A stretch of 32,291 bases of DNA, from NCBI GenBank assembly GCA_947476535.1, contig CANJRC010000032.1, forward strand, positions 1 through 32,291. Reading direction: 5' to 3'. The translations under genes were made by a program, and so were the position numbers. Each line of letters opens with the position of its first letter. Positions within the stretch are counted from its first letter, which is position 1. The stretch comes from Betaproteobacteria bacterium (GTDB lineage Bacteria > Pseudomonadota > Gammaproteobacteria > Burkholderiales > SG8-39). Of this stretch, positions 25,172 to 32,291 are shown one piece after another. The notes under the pieces are model-generated. The model did not search any database. It worked only from the letters and a program-made list of their open reading frames with translations, and was not told the origin of the DNA.

Positions 25172-25876
25172 ATGATTAGGACATATCTGACCAAACCCGC
25201 AGCGCTCTTCCTTGCGACCGCTACTGTCGCAATCGCGCTGACCTCCGGTACTTCGGTCGCCCAGGAAAACTCCATCGGCTACTGGAAAGACAGTGCAGGC
25301 AAGGTTGTTCGCAGCGGAACGAACCTGTGCTGGCGCGCCGGCTACTGGACGCCTGCATTGGCGATTGCCGAGTGCGATCCCGATCTGGTGCCGAAGCCCG
25401 CCGCACCTGCGCCGGCACCTGCCCCCGCGCCTGCTCCACGTGCTGCAGAACCTGCTCCGGCTCCCGCTCCTGCCCCGGCTGCACCCGCAGCTCCGGCCAA
25501 GCCTGCTGCAGCCCCCGTCGCACAAAAGGTGACGCTGTCTGCTGACGCGCTGTTCGACTTCGACAAGGCCATCGTCAAGCCGGAAGGCAAGATCAAGATC
25601 GACGATCTGGTCAGCAAGCTGAAGGCTGTCAACCTCGAAGTGATCATCGCCATCGGCCATACCGATTCGGTCGGCGGCAACGCGTACAACCAGAAACTCT
25701 CGGTTCGTCGCGCCAACGCCGTCAAGGCCTACTTCGTCAGCAAGGGCGTTCCGGCCAACCGCATCTACACGGAAGGCAAGGGCGAAACCAGCCCGGTCGC
25801 GACGAACAAGACCAAGGAAGGTCGCGCGAAGAACCGTCGCGTTGAAATTGAAGTGGTGGGAACGCGCTCGAACTAA
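25172..25876 (+). CDS. ompA: OmpA-family outer membrane / peptidoglycan-binding protein
   Basis: The 234-residue precursor has a signal peptide (ALFLATATVAIALTSGTSVA, probable cut before QENS). A short N-terminal region with two cysteines (LCWRAGYWTPALAIAEC) follows. A Pro-Ala linker runs over residues about 74-115, and the C-terminal OmpA domain carries LFDFDKAIVKPEGK, GHTDSVGGNAYNQKLSVRRA and the NRRVEIEV end. That domain binds peptidoglycan diaminopimelate, using Asp and Arg of the GHTDS and RR motifs. The eight-strand beta-barrel of E. coli OmpA is absent; this short form is common in Betaproteobacteria. GAGGAG lies well placed before the ATG, and a strong terminator follows, so it is probably monocistronic. 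Confidence 0.93.
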   Translation: MIRTYLTKPAALFLATATVAIALTSGTSVAQENSIGYWKDSAGKVVRSGTNLCWRAGYWTPALAIAECDPDLVPKPAAPAPAPAPAPAPRAAEPAPAPAPAPAAPAAPAKPAAAPVAQKVTLSADALFDFDKAIVKPEGKIKIDDLVSKLKAVNLEVIIAIGHTDSVGGNAYNQKLSVRRANAVKAYFVSKGVPANRIYTEGKGETSPVATNKTKEGRAKNRRVEIEVVGTRSN

Positions 25877-25890
25877 GGCGCACTCCTCGC

Positions 25891-25920
25891 AAAAAAGCCC
25901 TGCTTCGGCGGGGCTTTTTT
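25891..25920 (+). terminator. Rho-independent terminator after ompA
   Basis: AAAAAAGCCCTGC-TTCG-GCGGGGCTTTTTT is a GC-rich stem with a stable TTCG loop, flanked by A6 and T6. It can work in both directions. It ends about 20 bases before ubiG. Confidence 0.9.
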
Positions 25921-25939
25921 GTTTCTACCAGCGAAACAA

Positions 25940-26644
25940 ATGAATCAAGCCCAGAACGCCGACCCGCAGGAACTCGCCAAGTTCAGCGCCCTCGCCCATC
26001 GCTGGTGGGATCCGCAGAGCGAGTTTCGCCCGCTGCACGAGATCAACCCCCTGCGCCTGGGCTGGATCGCATCAATTGCCAGTCTTCGCAATGCAGTCGC
26101 GCTCGACGTCGGTTGCGGCGGTGGGATCCTCGCCGAAGGCCTGGCGAGTCACGGGGCGCGCGTCAAGGGCATCGATCTTTCCGACAAGGCCCTTGCCGTC
26201 GCCCGGCTGCACGCCATCGAATCCGGGGCCAAGGTCGAGTACGAGTCTATTTCCGCCGAATCCATGGCGCAGCGCGAGCCCGGGCGCTTCGATCTGGTGA
26301 CCTGCATGGAACTCCTCGAGCACGTCCCGGAGCCGCAATCCACCGTAGCGGCCTGCGCGGCGCTGGCGCGGCCCGGCGCCAACCTGTTCTTTTCAACCCT
26401 CAATCGCAATCCGAAGTCCTACCTGTTCGCGGTGCTTGGGGCTGAATACCTTCTGAAGCTCCTGCCCAAGGGTACGCACGACTACTCCAAGTTCATCAGG
26501 CCGGCCGAGCTGGCGCGCTGGTGCCGCGGCACCGGTCTTGAACTACGTGAAGTCATCGGCATGAGCTACAACCCCATCACCCGGCGTTATGCGCTGGGCA
26601 GGGACACGTCCGTCAATTATCTGGTCCACGCTGTCAAGCGATGA
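25940..26644 (+). CDS. ubiG: Ubiquinone biosynthesis O-methyltransferase
   Basis: UbiG performs both O-methylations in ubiquinone synthesis using S-adenosylmethionine. From ATG 25940 it has 234 residues. It starts [20 protein letters not shown] and continues RWWDP, the family signature. The SAM motif is [19 protein letters not shown], then GIDLS, and [15 protein letters not shown] follows as motif II. A TTG upstream (25919) lies in the terminator T run and is rejected. The ATGA at its end overlaps the gph start by four bases, so the two are translationally coupled. The ribosome site (AGCGAA) is weak. Confidence 0.95.
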   Translation: MNQAQNADPQELAKFSALAHRWWDPQSEFRPLHEINPLRLGWIASIASLRNAVALDVGCGGGILAEGLASHGARVKGIDLSDKALAVARLHAIESGAKVEYESISAESMAQREPGRFDLVTCMELLEHVPEPQSTVAACAALARPGANLFFSTLNRNPKSYLFAVLGAEYLLKLLPKGTHDYSKFIRPAELARWCRGTGLELREVIGMSYNPITRRYALGRDTSVNYLVHAVKR

Positions 26645-27339
26645 GCGCCTCGCAGAAGATGGCGACATTCTCTCCCAAGGCAGTCCTGTTCGACCTCGAT
26701 GGCACGCTGGCCGACACGGCGCCCGACCTCGCGCACGCGCTCAACCGCCTGCGCTCCGAGCGCCAGTGCCAACCGCTGCCGCTGGCATTTTCCCGCCCAT
26801 ATACGTCCAGCGGTGCGCGTGGCCTCATCGCCATCGGTTTCGGCATTACACCGGGCCACCCGGAGTTCGAACCGTTGAAGGAACGATTCCTGGAATTTTA
26901 CGCAGCCGGGGTCTGCATCGACTCGCGACTGTACGACGGCATGCCCGAGCTTCTCGTCCAACTGGAAGCGCGGGGTATCGCCTGGGGAATCGTCACCAAC
27001 AAGGCAACGCGATTCACCACACCGCTGGTTGCCCGCCTGCGGCTGGACCAGCGCGCCGCATGCGTCGTCAGTGGTGATACGGCGGCACGCCCCAAGCCGC
27101 ACCCGGACCCGCTGCTACTCGCCGCAGCGCAAATCAATCTCCAGCCGGCGCAATGCCTGTATGTCGGGGACGACCTTCGCGACGTGCAATCGGCCAGGGC
27201 GGCCGGAATGCCGGTGCTCGTGGCAGGATTCGGTTACCTCGGCGTGGGTAGCAATCCACGGCACTGGGGTGCCGATGGCATCATCGATTCCCCGCTGGAC
27301 GCCTTGAAGTATCTGGCTGCGTCCCCATCTATGGGATAA
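26641..27339 (+). CDS. gph: Phosphoglycolate phosphatase (HAD family)
   Basis: Gph removes phosphate from 2-phosphoglycolate, a by-product of DNA 3'-end repair. The 232-residue protein has HAD motif I in [15 protein letters not shown] (nucleophile D18, general acid D20), a helical cap, motif II in GIVTNKATR, the conserved [12 protein letters not shown] (Lys of motif III), and motif IV in [17 protein letters not shown]. It overlaps ubiG by four bases, a pairing common in proteobacteria. Its stop codon lies inside a likely promoter for ssrA. A related sugar-phosphate phosphatase cannot be excluded from sequence alone. Confidence 0.9.
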   Translation: MSASQKMATFSPKAVLFDLDGTLADTAPDLAHALNRLRSERQCQPLPLAFSRPYTSSGARGLIAIGFGITPGHPEFEPLKERFLEFYAAGVCIDSRLYDGMPELLVQLEARGIAWGIVTNKATRFTTPLVARLRLDQRAACVVSGDTAARPKPHPDPLLLAAAQINLQPAQCLYVGDDLRDVQSARAAGMPVLVAGFGYLGVGSNPRHWGADGIIDSPLDALKYLAASPSMG

Positions 27340-27340
27340 T
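27332..27340 (+). promoter_or_regulatory. ssrA: Candidate extended -10 of the ssrA promoter
   Basis: TGGGATAAT matches the extended -10 pattern TGnTATAAT with one change. It would start a precursor about 45 bases before the mature tmRNA 5' end, which is normally made by RNase P. It overlaps the gph stop codon. No clear -35 is seen. Confidence 0.35.
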
Positions 27341-27390
27341 CGAAGCGCTTGAAGCGCCGGAATCATCCAGCGATTCAAGTCACGACAACC

Positions 27391-27752
27391 GGGGGCGACC
27401 TGGTTTCGACGTGGGTTGCGAAGCAGTGCAGTGCATACCGAGGACCAGTTCCCTCGTAAATCTACTGGAAACGCTTTAAACGCGAACGACGAACGTTTCG
27501 CTCTAGCCGCTTAATACCGGTTAGCTCTGCACCGGCTTGTTCATGGGCCGGGTAACGCAAGTTACGGCAGAGTCCCTCACATGATCTAGCGGCCTGCAGG
27601 GTCACTTTGCAGTCCGCGAATCTCAAGGTGACTCGCCGTTTGCCAGCCTGCCGGTTGGCGTGCAAGCGGTTAAATCAAATAATTTGGCTAAGTATGTAGA
27701 TCTGGCTGTAGAGGGCTTGCGGACGCGGGTTCGATTCCCGCCGCCTCCACCA
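27391..27752 (+). ncRNA. ssrA: tmRNA (SsrA)
   Basis: tmRNA rescues stalled ribosomes and adds a degradation tag. The 5' end GGGGGCGACCTGGTTTCGAC pairs as a tRNA-like acceptor with the 3' end CGCCTCC-ACCA, with CCA encoded at 27750-27752. The T-arm GCGGG-TTCGATT-CCCGC is intact. The reading frame GCGAACGACGAACG continues to a TAA and gives the tag ANDERFALAA, typical of Betaproteobacteria. The length is 362 bases. The 3' end faces the recombinase island. Confidence 0.97.
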
Positions 27753-27760
27753 TTTACCCA

Positions 27761-27792
27761 AAGCCCAACCCTTTCCGGTTGGGCTTTTTTTC
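27761..27792 (+). terminator. Rho-independent terminator after ssrA
   Basis: AAGCCCAACC-CTTTCC-GGTTGGGCTT is a perfect ten-base stem followed by more T (a run of seven or eight). It begins eight bases past the tmRNA CCA. Confidence 0.93.
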
Positions 27793-28140
27793 GTCCGTTC
27801 CCCAGTGTTGGCGCGGTTCTGCGCGCATGCCTCTTGAGCGCCACCCTCGCGCCGGTGGCCGTCCAGGGGCCTGAGCGGCCCGATTTCTCTCTCTGTTCTC
27901 TGTCCGTCTCTTGAGCGGCTGGCCCTCGAAGTCTAGCAATGACGCGGGGTTACGGGCATCCGGTTGTGCTTTGCGACTGGTTTGCCTAAGCGACTGAGAT
28001 AGCGAAGAACGCCAGCATGTCGTTGACATTAATGACCCGATCGTGTCCTGGCGCGCGGTGTACGAGGCCCCTTTCTTGGACAGTGTCGTCCTTAGATCAG
28101 GTCATCGCGGCGAACACGCCGGCCGTTACCGCTAGCCCGT
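27793..28140. other. Gap between ssrA terminator and HAD-PRTase gene
   Basis: About 350 bases hold no ORF with a ribosome site or recognisable motif. I see no repeat of the ssrA 3' end here. It marks the boundary between the core and the recombinase island, and a decayed island end is possible. Confidence 0.4.
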
Positions 28141-29355
28141 TCAGGTTGGCCACTGCTGAAATCGATCCAAGACCTCGTGAATCTCGGCCGGCGCCTGTGG
28201 GTCCACAATGTGGTCTATGTACCGGTAGGACATGGAAGAAGGTTCCGCATCAATCGTATTGACTCCAAACGGTTTCAGATCCGGCGCAGGCTCCATCGAG
28301 TAGAAGTCGGTGTTAATTGTCTTTAACCAAGAGAAAAGAATGCTTTTCGCGCCGGCGGCATTCAAATAGGCGCGCGCGGTGTCAAGACTACGACCGGACG
28401 TACAAATGTCATCGACAACCAATACAGTCTTGCCAGACAGAGAAATTGGGGTGGCACGCGGGGGTCCGCCGTAGGGACTAGGACGGCGATTCAGACGGAG
28501 AGTGTTTACTTGTGCCGAAAATTTGCGGACAGTTGCCTTCTGGTAGCTGCTCTTTGACGCTTCCTGATGTCGCAGAAGAAGATCGACGTAAAACGTCTTT
28601 CGAAAGCACTTCCCAAGCAAGGACAAGACGTCATAAAAGGCCTTCTCCTTGATACCGGCGCCGTGACCAGGGTAGACGGCGATCAAGTCGACCTTGTGAA
28701 TCAACCCAGAGAAGTAAAGTGTCGACACGATTAATTGGTGCCAAAACGCGAGCGTGCCGGCTTCGTACTTTGCCGCCTGAACCGCGTCAGCAGCAAACTT
28801 GGCATAGGCCTCAATCATCGTTGAATAAGGCCCCAATACGGCCGCCTCCATCCCTCGAGGCGCATCTGAGACCCGCCAATAGATCGGGTGTTCGCGTGTT
28901 CCAAAGATCAAACAGAAGCGAGCCAATTCACTGATGGTTCTTAGCTCGAAGCCGTATTGCAAGTCGCCGCCATACCATGCCGGCCGAAGCAACAAGAGTT
29001 TGTTATTTACCCCCGCGCGCAGGTCCTCGTCGCGCGCGCCGACTAAGATCGTTTCCTGGATTTCTACACCGAATTTCTGAAGAACTGGAACAACCGACGC
29101 CCCCATTTGGCGCATAGGGTGTCCGAACGGGTGACCGACCGCGGAGACTTCCACGCCGGCCTTTCCCGAAAGATATTGCTCGAGAGGGATCTCGCCGTTC
29201 ACCCGCCAAGCGCGGTTCGACCAGATCGCGAACTTGATGCCCTGACCTGAAGCTTGGGCGATGACTTGGCACAGCTCGTTGATATGACCATCGTTCAGCT
29301 TCCCATCTTTCTCAAGCGTGCCTGATGGACTGACCAGGACGAGCTTCAACGGCAT
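28141..29355 (-). CDS. Degenerate HAD domain fused to a phosphoribosyltransferase
   Basis: This is a 404-residue protein. The N-terminal 125 or so residues follow the HAD pattern: LKLVLVSPSGTL at motif I, AIWSNR (45-48) at motif II, and VGARDEDLRAGVNNKLLLL (105-123) at motif IV. Motif I reads S9-P-S11 instead of Asp-x-Asp, so phosphatase activity is probably lost. The C-terminal half is a type I PRTase with the PRPP loop VLVVDDICTSGRS (311-323) and acidic pair D315-D316. The frame is open further, but ATG 29355 with GAGGAG seven bases upstream is the clear start. It begins 10 bases after the dprA-like stop, so the two are an operon. The substrate is unknown; nucleotide salvage, ComF-like uptake, or a conflict system are options. 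Confidence 0.8.
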   Translation of the reverse strand: MPLKLVLVSPSGTLEKDGKLNDGHINELCQVIAQASGQGIKFAIWSNRAWRVNGEIPLEQYLSGKAGVEVSAVGHPFGHPMRQMGASVVPVLQKFGVEIQETILVGARDEDLRAGVNNKLLLLRPAWYGGDLQYGFELRTISELARFCLIFGTREHPIYWRVSDAPRGMEAAVLGPYSTMIEAYAKFAADAVQAAKYEAGTLAFWHQLIVSTLYFSGLIHKVDLIAVYPGHGAGIKEKAFYDVLSLLGKCFRKTFYVDLLLRHQEASKSSYQKATVRKFSAQVNTLRLNRRPSPYGGPPRATPISLSGKTVLVVDDICTSGRSLDTARAYLNAAGAKSILFSWLKTINTDFYSMEPAPDLKPFGVNTIDAEPSSMSYRYIDHIVDPQAPAEIHEVLDRFQQWPT

Positions 29356-29365
29356 CGCCTTCTCC

Positions 29366-30451
29366 TCAAAAAAGCTGGTCTTGACCCTTGAATCGCGGAG
29401 TTGAACTGACCTTGTTCTCGTCCGCCGGCTCCGCGTTCTCATCCCGTGGCTCGTCTGTCCGCTGGCATACGGGCACTGCCTTTTTGTTGTCGGACTTAGC
29501 AAAGCTCTTCAAAGCGCCGTCGACTACAGCCCGAAAAGCTTCTTGTTCACGTGGAAGTTCAAAGTGATTCCGTGCAAGGCCTGCATCAGGCAGGCGAGGC
29601 AAAGCTGAGACGTGAGTGCTGAGCGTTGGGCGGTTGAGTTCGTCAGCAAAACGAAGTGTGTGTGCTGTGCCGGAACTTCTCTTCCATTCCGTGGCGATCA
29701 CACACGTCGCAATGCACGCCTGCAAGCGATTCCGCCAGACGAACATCTCTGCGTTTGGTTGCTGTTGCGGCAGATACTCGGAAACAAGAAGACCTCCTGC
29801 GGCCACAATACGATCAGCCAAGTTAGCGTTCCGAGCCGGATAAGGCGACAACAGACCCGAGCTAAGCACCGATATCGTCGGGATCTGCATTTTCAACGCC
29901 CACTCATGCGCGACGCTGTCAATGCCTTTCGCCAAGCCGCTAACTACTGGAACGCCCAACTCCGCTAGAAGGGCAACCGAGTAGTGCGTCAGGAACTCTC
30001 CAGCCCAAGTTGGGGAACGCGTTCCGACAACAGCCACGGAAGGAGTATTTAGTAGATCTCGTGACCCTCTCAGAAATAGCCAAAAAGGCTCCCTTGAGCC
30101 GAGATCGCTAAATCGACGCGGGTAATCGGGGGAGCTAGAGGTAAGGCAATGGACGTTGGCAGAAAATAGCTGGTCGGCCAAAACCCGGCCCTGATGCCAC
30201 ACACGCTCGCGCAACATCTGCCAATTGTCTATTCCCGCATTCCCCGGTGCGAATTTTCCTCCAACACCATTAATACTTGACGTGAACTCGCTCAGGGACT
30301 CGCTTTCAAAAAGCTTCAGGACATTGCCAGGACTACAAAGGTGTTGCAATGTTACCCAGCCAATTCCAGGGAGCGAGGCGACTCCAAGCGCAGCTATCAC
30401 GCTCGGCGTGAAGCCCTGCTGCTCTAGGTCTTGGAGGGGATATGAGCCCAT
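29366..30451 (-). CDS. DprA/Smf-like DNA-processing protein
   Basis: DprA proteins bind single-stranded DNA and load RecA in transformation; relatives occur in mobile and conflict loci. The 361-residue protein has an N-terminal helix-hairpin-helix or SAM-like part (VIAALGVASLPGIGWVTLQH) and the Smf Rossmann domain. That domain shows VGTRSPTWAGEF (142-153), SGLAKGIDSVAHEWAL (171-186), and GLLSPYPARNANLADRIV with WRNRLQACIA (RNR at 240-242). SSGTAHTLRFADELNRP follows. No winged-helix DML1 domain is seen. A disordered tail of about 45 residues ends QDQLF, which fits the QxxLF form of beta-clamp-binding motifs. Earlier ATGs exist, but 30451 has GGAG at best spacing. Lying in a recombinase island, it is likely a second copy beside a host dprA. 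Confidence 0.82.
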   Translation of the reverse strand: MGSYPLQDLEQQGFTPSVIAALGVASLPGIGWVTLQHLCSPGNVLKLFESESLSEFTSSINGVGGKFAPGNAGIDNWQMLRERVWHQGRVLADQLFSANVHCLTSSSPDYPRRFSDLGSREPFWLFLRGSRDLLNTPSVAVVGTRSPTWAGEFLTHYSVALLAELGVPVVSGLAKGIDSVAHEWALKMQIPTISVLSSGLLSPYPARNANLADRIVAAGGLLVSEYLPQQQPNAEMFVWRNRLQACIATCVIATEWKRSSGTAHTLRFADELNRPTLSTHVSALPRLPDAGLARNHFELPREQEAFRAVVDGALKSFAKSDNKKAVPVCQRTDEPRDENAEPADENKVSSTPRFKGQDQLF

Positions 30452-30613
30452 TCTCGCTCCGAACGTTTCCTTTCTAGGGTACCAGTGCAGCATTCCCGCA
30501 CTCATTCACACTACGATACAAGGCAGCACTTCTGGGTTACACCCAAGCGCCATAGTGTTCGAACTACGAGGATGCTATCGCTGGTATTTCGTGCCAAGCA
30601 TTCATATCTGTAA

Positions 30614-31132
30614 TTATCGTCGGTTATCAGGCTTGTGTAACGCCGACGATCGACTCCCTCCCGTCAGCCATTGTCGTTGGGTCTCCCATTCCAGCGGTAG
30701 CGTTCCCCGGCGAATCAGGTGCTCCAGGGCGATTCCGCTGCTGTCGCGAACCAAGCAGGACTCTACGATGTCAGGGGCGAGATGGGCTAGGCGGGCGATT
30801 CGGCTGGCGCGGCCAGCATCCACGCCCTCGACCGCTACTATTTCGGTCATCGAGCGGAACCGCCCTTCGTGCAGCAGGCGCTGCCAGTGGTACGCGAGAC
30901 CGAGTGCCCGTATCAAGGGGGTGTCTAGTGCTTCGGCCCTGGCTTCACGCTCCTTTGCCGCCTCTGACAGGAATTGCTGCGGAGCATCAAGCGGTGTGAT
31001 GACCTGCTTCTTGACCCCCCGCTTGACTAGCGTCCAGGGTACAAAGGTCTCCAGTCGTACGCCGCCAGCCGGAGTCGGAAGTTGGTGGGTGACCGGATCG
31101 CCCTTGAATCGCCCCCGGTGTTGCTTGCTCAT
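30614..31132 (-). CDS. HTH-like accessory protein of the recombinase island, paralogue 2
   Basis: This 172-residue protein has an N-terminal basic part (KQHRGRFKGDP) and LETFVPWTLVKRG, then a helix-turn-helix-like block: LIRALGLAYHWQRLLHEGRF, TEIVAVEGVDAGRASRIARL, and AHLAPDIVE. It ends with LPLEWETQRQWL. The order LETFVP, YHWQRL, AxxEG, RL, LAPDI, EWExQRQ is shared with the neighbour at 31129-31500, so they are paralogues. The AxxEGxxxxxxxRxxRLxxLAPDI block resembles ParB-like and recombinase-associated HTH proteins. Its ATG overlaps the neighbour stop by four bases (ATGA) after GAGGAG. A function as a recombination directionality or DNA-binding factor is inferred only. Confidence 0.65.
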   Translation of the reverse strand: MSKQHRGRFKGDPVTHQLPTPAGGVRLETFVPWTLVKRGVKKQVITPLDAPQQFLSEAAKEREARAEALDTPLIRALGLAYHWQRLLHEGRFRSMTEIVAVEGVDAGRASRIARLAHLAPDIVESCLVRDSSGIALEHLIRRGTLPLEWETQRQWLTGGSRSSALHKPDNRR

Positions 31133-31500
31133 GCAGCCTCCTCAAATCGCTGCACGATCTGTCGCTGTGCCTCCCAATCCACGGGCAGAGGGTTGCGCTG
31201 GAACCAGATCAGGTTCATCCGACGCGGCTGCCGTCCTGACATTAGCATGTCCAGGATGTCTGGCGCGAGCAGGGTCAGACGCATCAGTTCATTGGGGACC
31301 GAGGGATGCAGCCCTTCTGCCCGAGCGATGTCCGAGCCGCTCCTCATGGCGCCGGTGTCGACAAGGTGTTGCCAGTAGAAGCCGCGCGCGATTCCCTCCA
31401 GCAAGGTGACGTCGTGAACGTCCCGATCGTCTGCGACCACCCGTCGCGAACCCCGTCGGCGAAAGCTCAGCGGCACGAAAGTTTCCAGGGAATCGTCCAT
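31129..31500 (-). CDS. HTH-like accessory protein of the recombinase island, paralogue 1
   Basis: This 123-residue protein begins MDDSLETFVPLSFRRRG, then LLEGIARGFYWQHLVDTG, SDIARAEGLHPSVPNELMRL, and TLLAPDILDMLMSGRQP, ending LPVDWEAQRQIVQRFE. It is a shorter paralogue of the 172-residue neighbour. Its ATG overlaps the recombinase stop (TGATG) and its own stop overlaps the next start, so the three are translated as a coupled set. Proteins of this kind commonly follow large serine recombinases in proteobacterial islands; I recall this as general knowledge. DNA binding is likely, but the precise role is unknown. Confidence 0.65.
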   Translation of the reverse strand: MDDSLETFVPLSFRRRGSRRVVADDRDVHDVTLLEGIARGFYWQHLVDTGAMRSGSDIARAEGLHPSVPNELMRLTLLAPDILDMLMSGRQPRRMNLIWFQRNPLPVDWEAQRQIVQRFEEAA

Positions 31501-32291
31501 CAGGCATCCATCTCCAAGAGTTCGGCGCCGATCTCCCTTGGGGCAAATTCACCGATCAGGGCGTCCCATCCCAATTCCCGCCACTTCACTTTGATGCCCT
31601 GTACCTCGCCGATGTGGACGAGGTCGATGCGCTCGATCATGAGGTTGGCGATCCGGTGGCGCTCGACCGGAAATAATTGGTCCCACACATCGTTCAGCCG
31701 GCCCATCGCCATCACCGTGGTGGCTTCGTCGACCTGCGCGCCCGTGCGCTGGATTTGGCGTACCACCGATGCAATGGACTCTGGGCTGGTGAGGACCGTC
31801 CGGATCTGAGCCACTACCGCCGCCTCGATCTCCGGCGCTGGCAAGCGCTCGTAGCCCTTGCCCGGAGCGCCAAACCGGCTCTCGGATTTGGATACGTAGT
31901 AGTGGTACTTGCGCCCGTTTTTGCGCGAGTAGGTCGGGTACATGCGCTCCCCCGAGGGGGCATACAGCAGGCCGCGCAACAAGGCGTCGGTGCGCGACCT
32001 GATCTTGGTCTCCACCGAGCGCGCATGGCTATCGCGGGCCAATACGTAGTGAACCTTCTCCCAAAGGGCCGAATCGATGATCGGCGGATGCGCACCCTGA
32101 TACCAGCTTCCCTTGTGGGACAGCTCGCCAAGGTAGATGCGGTTGCGCAGCAGCTTGTGGAGGTACTTCTTGTCGATGCGCGCGCCGTTGCGGGTCTGTC
32201 CCTCTTGCGTCGTCCACGCCTTCGTCGTGATTCCCTCGGCGGTCAGGTTGGCGGCGATCTGTGTCGGCGAGCCTATGGTCAGCATCTCCTC
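31500..32291 (-). CDS. Large serine recombinase, C-terminal part (cut by window end)
   Basis: The visible 261 or more residues are the distal part of a large serine recombinase. They contain a recombinase domain (IAANLTAEGITTKAWTTQEG, LHKLLRNRIYLGELSHKGSW, HPPIIDSALWEKVHYVLARD) and a zinc-ribbon-like region in which the metal cysteines are absent (LLRGLLYAPSGERMYPTYSR, KYHYYVSKSES). A helical or coiled-coil C-terminus follows (IEAAVVAQIRTVLTSPESIA). The N-terminal catalytic domain with its serine lies past base 32291. An ATG at 32285 is probably internal. Such enzymes integrate or excise islands and phages. It is the likely mover of the DprA and HAD-PRTase cargo, though other elements may nest here. 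Confidence 0.85.
   Translation of the reverse strand, partial: EEMLTIGSPTQIAANLTAEGITTKAWTTQEGQTRNGARIDKKYLHKLLRNRIYLGELSHKGSWYQGAHPPIIDSALWEKVHYVLARDSHARSVETKIRSRTDALLRGLLYAPSGERMYPTYSRKNGRKYHYYVSKSESRFGAPGKGYERLPAPEIEAAVVAQIRTVLTSPESIASVVRQIQRTGAQVDEATTVMAMGRLNDVWDQLFPVERHRIANLMIERIDLVHIGEVQGIKVKWRELGWDALIGEFAPREIGAELLEMDA

Noticed and set aside
25390-25520. Pro-Ala repeats as a possible tandem repeat or CRISPR-like array
   Set aside because: They are the coding linker of ompA. No CRISPR array is seen anywhere in the window.
25172-25876. ompA as a truncated porin lacking its barrel
   Set aside because: The short form with signal peptide, linker and OmpA C-terminal domain is a known betaproteobacterial type.
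27720-28140. Second copy of the ssrA 3' end as an attachment site
   Set aside because: I found no repeat of the tmRNA 3' end within the window; a distal copy would lie beyond base 32291.
30225-31409. Long plus-strand open frame of 394 codons
   Set aside because: It is antisense to the DprA-like and HTH genes, which have clear motifs and ribosome sites. The translation is low-complexity and matches nothing.

Overview
The window looks like a betaproteobacterial chromosome. Supporting signs are the gene order cmk-rpsA-ihfB-lapA-lapB, the neighbouring aromatic and serine block (serC, serA, pheA, hisC, tyrA, aroA), gyrA followed by ompA-ubiG-gph, and a tmRNA tag reading ANDERFALAA. I cannot name a genus.

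Three regions can be told apart. (1) Left edge, about 1-2200, minus strand: a small accessory cassette with AT-rich control DNA. It holds a Nif11/NHLP-type RiPP precursor with a double-glycine leader, the remnant of a second such precursor (no start codon, found by reading the gap by eye), a stand-alone cyclic-nucleotide-binding-domain protein, and the start of a TolC-family outer-membrane export protein that runs off the window. (2) About 2430-27800: the conserved core. On the minus strand it carries tRNA-Ser, rlmD, a PolB-like exonuclease, cysM, the LPS heptose and UDP-glucuronate genes (hldD, heptose kinase, ugd), lapB, lapA, ihfB, rpsA, cmk, aroA, tyrA, hisC, pheA, serA, serC and gyrA. On the plus strand it carries an mtaD-like deaminase, ompA, ubiG, gph and ssrA (tmRNA). 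(3) Right edge, about 27800-32291, minus strand: a mobile island directly downstream of ssrA. It holds a large serine recombinase (cut by the window end), two small paralogous HTH-like proteins translationally coupled to it, a DprA/Smf-like protein, and a protein fusing a degenerate HAD domain to a phosphoribosyltransferase.

The core genes form metabolic and housekeeping groups. serC-serA-pheA-hisC-tyrA-aroA make serine and the aromatic amino acids. hldD, the heptose kinase and ugd make LPS sugar precursors, next to lapA/lapB, which control LPS synthesis. ubiG and gph overlap and form an operon with its own hairpin terminator upstream.

The most interesting parts are the two edges. On the left, the RiPP cassette has a cysteine-free core, a G7 tract exactly at the leader/core junction and a decayed second precursor. 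On the right, the DprA plus HAD-PRTase pair looks like a nucleotide-linked conflict or DNA-uptake module carried by a recombinase island. Both islands abut the 3' end of an RNA gene (tRNA-Ser and ssrA), the classical integration sites, and the tRNA-Ser has a damaged acceptor stem. Smaller observations include a 39-bp hairpin-forming repeat present upstream of both ugd and hisC, and several palindromes in front of gyrA, serA, lapA and ompA.
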